Of a DNA stretch of 64,000 nt, positions 58,143 to 64,000 are shown piece by piece; positions within the stretch are counted from its first letter, which is position 1; each line of letters opens with the position of its first letter. The stretch is from Blautia luti (lineage in GTDB: Bacteria > Bacillota > Clostridia > Lachnospirales > Lachnospiraceae): contig NZ_JAAITI010000017.1 of assembly GCF_013304735.1 (NCBI RefSeq), forward strand, positions 1 to 64,000. The letters run 5' to 3'. Both the position numbers and the translations under genes were made by a program. The notes beneath the pieces were generated by a model. It was given only the letters and a program-made list of their open reading frames with translations. It was not told the origin of the DNA and ran no database searches.

Positions 58143-59030
58143 TTATACAAAGAACATGCGGACGGGAACATATTTCTGTTTTCTCTCATCCCAGCCGTAT
58201 ATTCCTGTGAAGTTTCCGCTGCTTTTATACATCCGGACTTTTTCTTCCCTGCTGCCGCCCTGTACCAGTTCTTCCGGAACTGGATTTCCATTACCAAGAA
58301 GCCTGTCTCCTTCCGGTGTACAGATAAGCGCCGGATACATGGAAAGTACATCTTCAATAGAAACGATTTTTTCGCCGATGGTTCCGTTGGCAACCGCTTC
58401 TTCCACCTGGGAAAGTGTCATGCTCTCTTCCAGTGTGAAATTCCCGGACTGGGTCCGAAGAAGCTCTTCCATGGCACCGCCATAGCCTAATTTTTCTCCG
58501 ATATCATTGCAAAGTGTACGGATATAAGTTCCCTTGCTGCAGGTAACGCTGATACGTACCAGCGGGAGATCCATATCCAGTATCCTTATCTCATAAAAAA
58601 CCACAGGGCGCGGTTTGCGCTCTATGGTTTTTCCTTCTCTGGCCAGCTCGTAAAGCTTCTTTCCACCCACTTTCAGAGCAGAATACATCGGCGGAACCTG
58701 CATCTGTTCTCCCACAAAAGAAGCAACCGTTTCCCGGACTTCCTCCTCTGTAACCGTTACCGGTTTCTCGGAAAGAATTGTTCCTGTCATGTCCTGGGTA
58801 TCTGTGGAAACGCCCAGCCTTAAGACTGCCTCGTATGTTTTTTCTTTCTCTGTAAGAAGCTCTACCAGACGGGTTCCCCTTCCAAGGGCAACGGGAAGTA
58901 CTCCCTCTGCTGCCGGGTCCAGCGTTCCCGTATGGCCAATCTTTTTCATGTGGAGAATTCCACGCAGCTTTGCAACCACATCATGAGAGGTATAACCTTT
59001 TTCCTTACGGATCACAAGTATTCCATCCAT
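58143..59030 (-). CDS. truB: tRNA pseudouridine(55) synthase TruB
   Basis: TruB converts uridine 55 of tRNAs to pseudouridine. The catalytic Asp is in GHTGTLDPAAEGVLPVALGRGTR, and KTYEAVLRLGVSTDTQD and CSKGTYIRTLCNDIG are further motifs. The 295-residue protein has the C-terminal extension usual for bacteria. Its ribosome site lies in the last codons of the nrnA gene (GAGGAG), ten bases away. Confidence 0.96.
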   Translation of the reverse strand: MDGILVIRKEKGYTSHDVVAKLRGILHMKKIGHTGTLDPAAEGVLPVALGRGTRLVELLTEKEKTYEAVLRLGVSTDTQDMTGTILSEKPVTVTEEEVRETVASFVGEQMQVPPMYSALKVGGKKLYELAREGKTIERKPRPVVFYEIRILDMDLPLVRISVTCSKGTYIRTLCNDIGEKLGYGGAMEELLRTQSGNFTLEESMTLSQVEEAVANGTIGEKIVSIEDVLSMYPALICTPEGDRLLGNGNPVPEELVQGGSREEKVRMYKSSGNFTGIYGWDERKQKYVPVRMFFV

Positions 59031-59039
59031 GATTTGTTT

Positions 59040-59996
59040 CTACTCCTCTGCAAGCTGTTTTTCAATCTCAGCGGTAAGGTTGTTGATCACATCGTACATG
59101 GAACCCTGCATGTCGCAGCCGGCTGCACGCACATGTCCGCCGCCTCCGAAGAATACGGCAATTTTGCTCACATCCACCTTTCCGTTGGAACGGAGAGATA
59201 CTTTAAAGAGCTGCGTCTCCATCTCATAGATAAAGATCGCAACCTCCACGCCTGCGGTCAGACGGAGCTGGCTTACGATTCCCTCCAGATCCTTTCCTTC
59301 CACACCGTAGAAATCCATCTCTCGTCTTTTCAGATATCCGACTACGCATTTGCCATCCTGAAGCAGAATGCTTTCTGCCAGCACACGGCCCATAACCTGA
59401 TTCTGAAGGTATGTTTTCTGGTAAAAGGACTCATCGATGATCCTGCTGAAATCAAATCCTGTTTTCATCAGTTCACCGGCGATCCTCATGGTTTCCGGTG
59501 TTGTGGAAGAATACTGGAACACGCCGGTGTCATGTGCCATTCCCGTATAAATCGGAACCGCAATGGAACGGTCGATCTTATCTGCATCCAGAAGTCCGTA
59601 AAGAACTTCACATGCGGAACTGACGTCGCCCCTTACATGATTGACATTTGCAAATCCCTTATTGCTTACATGATGGTCAATGCATGCGGTCTTTTTTGCC
59701 GTGTCAAAATACTTTCCGGCAACAGCAAGGCGATCCAGTGCGCTGACATCACAGGTGATAAAAAGATCATACTCTTTCTCTTCTTCTGCTTCTGTCTTAA
59801 CCTCATCCATTCTGTCGATGTAATCAAATATAGGCTTCGGCTGTTCCAGATAGACATCTGCCTCAATATCCGGAAAATATTCCCGGATATAAAGGTACAG
59901 AGCCATACAGGAACCGATACAGTCTCCATCCGGACGGATGTGGCCGCCAATGCCTACAGTTTTTACATTTTCCAGTATTTCTGAAATGTTTTTCAT
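59040..59996 (-). CDS. nrnA: DHH-family phosphoesterase NrnA (oligoribonuclease/pAp phosphatase)
   Basis: NrnA degrades very short RNAs and dephosphorylates 3'-phosphoadenosine 5'-phosphate. Metal-binding motifs of the DHH domain are GHIRPDGDCIGS, FITCDVSALDRL and ACIDHHVSNKGF; the C-terminal DHHA1 domain has FFGGGGHVRAAGC. At 318 residues it matches Bacillus NrnA. I start at ATG 59996; a GTG three codons earlier is an alternative. It lies between rbfA and truB, as in most Firmicutes. Confidence 0.95.
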   Translation of the reverse strand: MKNISEILENVKTVGIGGHIRPDGDCIGSCMALYLYIREYFPDIEADVYLEQPKPIFDYIDRMDEVKTEAEEEKEYDLFITCDVSALDRLAVAGKYFDTAKKTACIDHHVSNKGFANVNHVRGDVSSACEVLYGLLDADKIDRSIAVPIYTGMAHDTGVFQYSSTTPETMRIAGELMKTGFDFSRIIDESFYQKTYLQNQVMGRVLAESILLQDGKCVVGYLKRREMDFYGVEGKDLEGIVSQLRLTAGVEVAIFIYEMETQLFKVSLRSNGKVDVSKIAVFFGGGGHVRAAGCDMQGSMYDVINNLTAEIEKQLAEE

Positions 59997-60005
59997 TTTT
60001 TCCAC

Positions 60006-60374
60006 CTATTCCTCTGTTTCCATCCCACTCATTACGTCATTGATCTTCTTTGACATATTTACGCCATATTCGATGGACTCATCCAGAACAAAACGGATCT
60101 CCGGCGTATTGCGAAGGTTCAGTCTTCTGGCCAGCTCTCTCCGGATATAGCCCTCTGCGTTCTTTAATCCACGGATGGTGGAATCTTTGGCCTGCTTTTC
60201 GCCAAGTACACTGATGTAGGCTTTGCAGGTTTTAAGATCCGGTGCCACCTCCACGGCTGTCACAGAAGTCATCGGATGAATTCTGGGGTCCTTGATCTCG
60301 CTGTGTATGATGGTGCTGAGTTCTTTTTGAACCGCACCATTCACACGTGTATTTTTAATGCTGTTTTTTCTCAT
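60006..60374 (-). CDS. rbfA: 30S ribosome-binding factor RbfA
   Basis: RbfA is a small KH-domain protein that helps the late maturation of 16S rRNA. The 122-residue sequence has RVNGAVQKELSTIIHSEIKDPRIHPMTSVTAVEVAPDLKTCKAYISVLG, typical of the family, and a C-terminal RLNLRNTPEIRFVLDESIEYG. ATAGGAG, which includes the infB stop, precedes ATG 60374. Confidence 0.96.
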   Translation of the reverse strand: MRKNSIKNTRVNGAVQKELSTIIHSEIKDPRIHPMTSVTAVEVAPDLKTCKAYISVLGEKQAKDSTIRGLKNAEGYIRRELARRLNLRNTPEIRFVLDESIEYGVNMSKKINDVMSGMETEE

Positions 60375-60386
60375 TACAAGTCACTC

Positions 60387-63071
60387 CTATCTTGGTACCT
60401 CTACCATGATATATGCTTCGACTTTATCTTCTTCTTTAACATCGTTGAAGTCGTTGAATACAAGACCACACTCATATCCTGCACGGACTTCCTTAACATC
60501 ATCTTTAAATCTCTTCAGGGATGCAAGCTCACCCTCAAAGATCTGGTCCTCACCTCTTGTGATACGAACCTTGCAGTTACGCTGGAATGTACCATCCAGT
60601 ACATAGCTTCCTGCGATGGTTCCCACACCAGATGCCTTGAACAGCTGACGTACTTCTGCGTGGCCGATAACTTTCTCCTCGAATACCGGATCCAGCATAC
60701 CTTTCATGGCTGCCTCCACATCCTCGATTGCCTGGTAGATAACCTTGTAAAGTCGAAGGTCAACGCCCTCCTGCTCAGCAAGCTGTTTTGCTGTGGTATC
60801 CGGACGTACGTTAAATCCGATGATGATGGCGTTGGATGTTGCGGCAAGGCTGACATCAGACTCATTGATGGCACCTACACCTCCATGGATCACCTTAACG
60901 ATAACTTCCTCGTTGGAAAGTTTGGTAAGGCTCTGTTTTACAGCCTCAACAGATCCCTGTACATCGGCTTTGACAATGATCGGAAGCTCTTTAAGGTCGC
61001 TTGCCTGGATCTGATCAAACAGGTTATCCAGAGAAAGTTTGCCCTTGGTCTCCTCAAGAAGACGGCTCTTGTTCTCTGTAACGAATGCGCCTGCAAAGTT
61101 CTTGGCTTCTTTGTCGCTCTCGAAGGACATCAGGATCTCACCTGCATTTGGAACGTCGCCAAGACCAAGGATCTCAACCGGAGTGGACGGGCCTGCCTCT
61201 TTAACACGGCGTCCCTTGTCATCCATCATTGCACGGACTTTACCGTTGCATGCACCTGCTGCAATGAAATCTCCTACATGGAGAGTACCTTTCTGAACAA
61301 GGATGGTAGCAACCGGTCCTTTACCTTTATCAAGCTGAGCCTCGATAACAAGACCTCTTGCCTCACGGTTCGGGTTCGCTTTCAGCTCGGAAACCTCAGC
61401 AGTAAGAAGGATCATCTCAAGAAGGTTCTCGATTCCCTCTCCTGTATGTGCGGATACCGGAACGAAGATGGTGCTTCCGCCCCAATCCTCAGGAATCAGT
61501 TCATACTCGGAAAGTTCCTGTTTTACACGCTCTACATTTGCGCTTGGTTTATCAATTTTGTTGATGGCAACGATAATCTCAACACCTGCAGCTTTTGCAT
61601 GGCTGATTGCCTCTACCGTCTGCGGCATGACACCATCATCTGCAGCAACAACCAGAACTGCGATATCGGTAGCGTTGGCACCACGCATACGCATAGCTGT
61701 GAACGCCTCATGTCCCGGTGTATCCAGGAATGTGATCTTCTGGCCTTTGATGTTTACCACGTAAGCACCGATGTGCTGTGTGATTCCGCCGGCCTCGCCT
61801 CTGGTTACGTTTGTATTACGGATGGCATCCAGAAGAGATGTTTTACCATGGTCAACGTGACCCATGACGCAGACTACCGGAGGTCTTGGAACCATATCGT
61901 CCTCATCCTCTTCATCCTCTTTGAGGAGTTCTGCGATTACATCTACTTTTTCTTCTTTCTCGGCAATGATATCAAATCCAAGTGCGATCTCCTCTGCCTT
62001 GTCAAAGTCGATCTCCTGGTTTACGGTTACCATGACACCTTCCATGAAAAGTTTCTTAACGATCACAGATGGCTGCATTTTCATAGCGTCCGCAAGCTCA
62101 CGGATGGTAAGCTTCTCAGGAATGGTGATCTCCTTGATCTCAGGTTTCTTTTCTTCCTGCTTCGGCTGTGGATTCGGTTTCTGAAGTGCTTTCGGGATTC
62201 TGGAATTCGGTCTGCGTCCACCCTGATTTGGTCTGCGTCCGCCCTGGCCGCCTTTCTCGAAATCTTTCTTCTTGTTCTTATTCTCCCTGTCACGCTCACG
62301 CTTGCTGTCCTTGGATGTCTTGGTCAGCTCCGGAGTAAATACGGAATCGGAAGAACTGCTTCTTCTCTGTCCCGGACGTGCTCCGCCCTGGCCACCGCGG
62401 TTCTGACCGCCGAAACGGTTATCTCCGCCTCTTCCGCCTTCAGAACGTCCACCCTGGCCGCCCTGGCCACGGTTTGCTCCGCCGCCAAAACGGTTTCCGC
62501 CATCTCTGCCTTCGAAGCGTCCGCCCTGACCGCCCTGGCCACGGTTTGCTCCACCGCCGAAACGGTTTCCGCCTCTTCCGTCGTTCTGACGTGGTCCTCT
62601 GTTTCCTTCGCCCTGTCTTGCCGGACGTCCCTCACCATTCTGGGAACGGTTGCCGCCAAAACGGTTGCCGCCGTCTCTTCTTCCTTCGAAGCTTCTTCCG
62701 TCACGGTTGCCGTCTCTTCTTCCTTCCGGACGGTTACCCTGCGGTCTTCCGCCCTGAGTACGGTTTGCTCCACCCTGAGAGTTTCTCTGCTCGCCGGACT
62801 CATTATTTCTTGTGCCCTGGCCTGCCGGACGCTGTCCGCCGTTCTGGGAACGTGCCGGGCCTTTTTTCTCGCCTGCTGCCGGTTTTCTTCTTCCTTTACC
62901 GCCGTCGCTGGCATTCTGTGCATGGAATACACGGATGATATTTTTTTTCTTTTTCGGTGCCTCAGACTTGTTACCCTCTGCGTTCACCGTTGTTGTCTTT
63001 TCTTCTGTTTTTGGAGTATCCAATTGTCTATATTGCTCCTTTCCCGATCTGCTGAATTTATCTTTTATCAT
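60387..63071 (-). CDS. infB: Translation initiation factor IF-2 with RGG/FGG-rich N-terminal region
   Basis: IF-2 places initiator tRNA on the ribosome. The C-terminal two thirds are standard: an IF2_N domain ([29 protein letters not shown]), GTPase domain with [31 protein letters not shown] and NKID, then domains II-IV. The N-terminus is unusual. The first IF2_N-type domain normally at the very start (xVxELAKEL) is absent; after about 25 residues comes [15 protein letters not shown] and then roughly 170 residues of Gly, Arg, Asn and Gln with NRFGG repeats. I start at ATG 63071 (894 aa), with AGGAGG 13 bases upstream. Only 42 bases separate it from ylxQ, so no missing exon-like segment fits. 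Confidence 0.94.
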   Translation of the reverse strand: MIKDKFSRSGKEQYRQLDTPKTEEKTTTVNAEGNKSEAPKKKKNIIRVFHAQNASDGGKGRRKPAAGEKKGPARSQNGGQRPAGQGTRNNESGEQRNSQGGANRTQGGRPQGNRPEGRRDGNRDGRSFEGRRDGGNRFGGNRSQNGEGRPARQGEGNRGPRQNDGRGGNRFGGGANRGQGGQGGRFEGRDGGNRFGGGANRGQGGQGGRSEGGRGGDNRFGGQNRGGQGGARPGQRRSSSSDSVFTPELTKTSKDSKRERDRENKNKKKDFEKGGQGGRRPNQGGRRPNSRIPKALQKPNPQPKQEEKKPEIKEITIPEKLTIRELADAMKMQPSVIVKKLFMEGVMVTVNQEIDFDKAEEIALGFDIIAEKEEKVDVIAELLKEDEEDEDDMVPRPPVVCVMGHVDHGKTSLLDAIRNTNVTRGEAGGITQHIGAYVVNIKGQKITFLDTPGHEAFTAMRMRGANATDIAVLVVAADDGVMPQTVEAISHAKAAGVEIIVAINKIDKPSANVERVKQELSEYELIPEDWGGSTIFVPVSAHTGEGIENLLEMILLTAEVSELKANPNREARGLVIEAQLDKGKGPVATILVQKGTLHVGDFIAAGACNGKVRAMMDDKGRRVKEAGPSTPVEILGLGDVPNAGEILMSFESDKEAKNFAGAFVTENKSRLLEETKGKLSLDNLFDQIQASDLKELPIIVKADVQGSVEAVKQSLTKLSNEEVIVKVIHGGVGAINESDVSLAATSNAIIIGFNVRPDTTAKQLAEQEGVDLRLYKVIYQAIEDVEAAMKGMLDPVFEEKVIGHAEVRQLFKASGVGTIAGSYVLDGTFQRNCKVRITRGEDQIFEGELASLKRFKDDVKEVRAGYECGLVFNDFNDVKEEDKVEAYIMVEVPR
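62446..62573 (-). repeat. Tandem 72-base repeat within infB
   Basis: Two near-identical copies (62518-62573 and 62446-62501), 72 bases apart, encode [20 protein letters not shown] third, degenerate copy follows towards 62400. The repeat keeps the reading frame, so length variation between strains is likely. Confidence 0.85.
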
Positions 63072-63113
63072 TATTATCGTCAAACCTCCTTACAGACGCC
63101 TGTATCATGCAGG

Positions 63114-63431
63114 TTATCTGCCGGATTCTTTTTCCAGCTCCTTCATGATCGCCTTTGCAAAATTTTCGTCCTGCACGGCAAGGCTGGCACGGAATTCTTT
63201 GCCCATTGCTCTGCCCAGGCTCTCTTTGTCTGAAAGGAAATATAACGGAACTTCGTAATAGGTACACATATTCCGAAATTTCTTTTTTGTGTTTTCGGAG
63301 GCATCATCTGCCACCAGTGCCAGGAAACCTTTTCCTGTTTTTACGGATTTCTCTGTGGAAAATTCTCCGCTCACTGTTTTTCCTGCTTTTGTCGCAAGTC
63401 CGATGAGTGATAAAACCTTACTGTTTTTCAA
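63114..63431 (-). CDS. ylxQ: L7Ae-family ribosomal protein YlxQ
   Basis: This 105-residue protein belongs to the L7Ae/L30e/S12e/Gadd45 RNA-binding family (SLIGLATKAGKTVSGEFSTEKSVKTGKGFLALVADDASENTKKKF), expected to bind kink-turn-like RNA. I choose TTG 63431 as start: AAGGAG lies 10 bases upstream and the protein then begins KNSKVLSLIGLA, as family members do. It overlaps rnpM by 14 bases. A more distal ATG at 63470 lacks a site. Confidence 0.9.
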   Translation of the reverse strand: MKNSKVLSLIGLATKAGKTVSGEFSTEKSVKTGKGFLALVADDASENTKKKFRNMCTYYEVPLYFLSDKESLGRAMGKEFRASLAVQDENFAKAIMKELEKESGR

Positions 63432-63696
63432 TTGACTCAAACTCCTTCTTGAGGTTCTGATACACTTCATCCGGAACTGCCATTTTCAAGGAACGCTCCA
63501 GGCCGTGGTTTTTGATGGCCTTTTCCAGGCATTCCTCTGAGAAACAAAGGTATGCGCCGCGTCCGTTTTTCTTACCTGTAGCGTCCAGGATGATCTCATT
63601 CTCTGATGTTTTGAGAACTCGTATCATTTCCTTTTTGCTTTTCATTTCCCTGCAGCCGGTACACTGACGCATGGGAATCTTGGTTCTCGTTTTCAT
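63418..63696 (-). CDS. rnpM: RNase P modulator RnpM (YlxR)
   Basis: YlxR/RnpM is a small RNA-binding protein recently linked to RNase P regulation. The 92-residue sequence has the family motif PMRQCTGCREMKSKKEMIRVLK, then GRGAYLCFSEECLEKAIKN. Its ATG shares the last A of the nusA stop codon (TAATG). It sits in the invariant nusA-ylxR-ylxQ-infB order. Confidence 0.94.
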   Translation of the reverse strand: MKTRTKIPMRQCTGCREMKSKKEMIRVLKTSENEIILDATGKKNGRGAYLCFSEECLEKAIKNHGLERSLKMAVPDEVYQNLKKEFESIEKQ

Positions 63697-64000
63697 TATT
63701 CTTCGGCATCTCCATCTGCTGTTTCTTCAGCTTCTGTTTCTGTCTCTTCTGTATCTTCCTCTGTTTCCGGAATTTCTTCGGAAACAGCCTCTTCTGTCAT
63801 TTCGTCCTCTGCTTCTTCGTGTTCCTCATCGTAATCATCGTAGAAGTCACCGGACTCTCTTGCCTGTGTCTCGCTCTTGATGTCGATCTTGAATCCTGTA
63901 AGTCTTGCAGCAAGACGTGCGTTCTGTCCCTCTTTACCGATGGCAAGGGAAAGCTGATAATCCGGAACTACAACCAGTGCAGTCTTCTCATCCGGATCTG
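63696..64000 (-). CDS. nusA: Transcription factor NusA, C-terminal part (runs off the window)
   Basis: Only the last 101 codons are present. The second KH domain is recognisable by [35 protein letters not shown], followed by an acidic tail rich in Glu and Thr ending ADGDAEE. NusA modulates pausing, termination and antitermination by RNA polymerase. The rest of the gene lies to the right, and it heads the operon that continues to rbfA and beyond. Confidence 0.95.
   Translation of the reverse strand, partial: DPDEKTALVVVPDYQLSLAIGKEGQNARLAARLTGFKIDIKSETQARESGDFYDDYDEEHEEAEDEMTEEAVSEEIPETEEDTEETETEAEETADGDAEE

Noticed and set aside
62370-62940. CRISPR-like repeats suggested by the periodic sequence
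   Set aside because: The period is 72 bases in frame with infB, spacers are not unique, and the repeats encode NRFGG units. It is a coding repeat.
60276-63233. Plus-strand open frame of 985 codons opposite infB and its neighbours
   Set aside because: It spans the antisense of infB and parts of rbfA and ylxQ and has no ribosome site. Its Ser/Ala/Phe-rich repeats mirror the RGG repeat on the other strand.

Overview
The window reads as a chromosomal segment of a gut-type Lachnospiraceae member (Clostridia, low-to-mid GC Firmicute). The evidence is the gene content: a SigH sporulation-type sigma factor in the cysS-mrnC-rlmB-sigH cluster, AGGAGG-type ribosome binding sites, oxygen-sensitive enzymes (pyruvate phosphate dikinase, anaerobic NTP reductase activase), and several small families common in Lachnospiraceae (DUF1292, DUF1858, DUF2325, DUF5662). 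I cannot name the genus. Nearly every gene is on the minus strand. Only four are on plus: a coiled-coil protein, an aldose epimerase, an AraC regulator and a DUF1292 protein. I see no rRNA, tRNA, CRISPR array, insertion sequence or prophage, so this is mostly stable core genome with a few accessory metabolic islands.

Layout, left to right. 0.1-4.2 kb: a membrane protein with an acidic tail, then sigH, rlmB, mrnC, cysS and ispF, tightly packed and translationally coupled (transcribed right to left). 4.3-10.5 kb: a glycerol-1-phosphate dehydrogenase, RidA, a secreted class-A beta-lactamase-like serine hydrolase, a nuclease-helicase fusion and an HPr-like protein without the active-site histidine. 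10.8-14.7 kb: aspartate kinase, a DUF2325 protein behind a promoter with a palindromic operator, trmO-larE, and a small coiled-coil protein. 14.8-18.8 kb: a fructose island (1-phosphofructokinase, EIIABC, HPr, DeoR regulator). 19-22.4 kb: pabC-pabB-pabA for p-aminobenzoate/folate, and a DUF1858 redox protein. 22.5-24.4 kb: a MATE exporter and a GtrA protein.

24.5-29.3 kb is the most interesting accessory unit: an M29/NicX-like metalloenzyme, a PucR activator, an NCS1 nucleobase permease and an M20 hydrolase, joined by overlapping or abutting stop/start codons. It looks like an uptake-and-hydrolysis operon for an unidentified nitrogen compound. 29.5-34.6 kb: rsmH, a membrane-anchored HELSH metalloprotease and ppdK. 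34.9-42.4 kb: an alpha-galactoside locus (aldose epimerase, GH36 alpha-galactosidase, ABC importer without its own ATPase, divergent AraC regulator).

42.5-64 kb is core: glyS, recO, era, an M16C metalloprotease, two uncharacterised genes, a GH13 protein whose catalytic residues are replaced, exoA, DUF1292, dut, nrdG, then the conserved nusA-rnpM-ylxQ-infB-rbfA-nrnA-truB-ribF-rpsO-pnp block, which leaves the window inside nusA. The rpsO and pnp leaders can both fold into structures suggestive of autoregulation, and IF-2 has an unusual RGG/FGG-rich disordered N-terminal region. All functions come from reading motifs and gene order. No database search was run.
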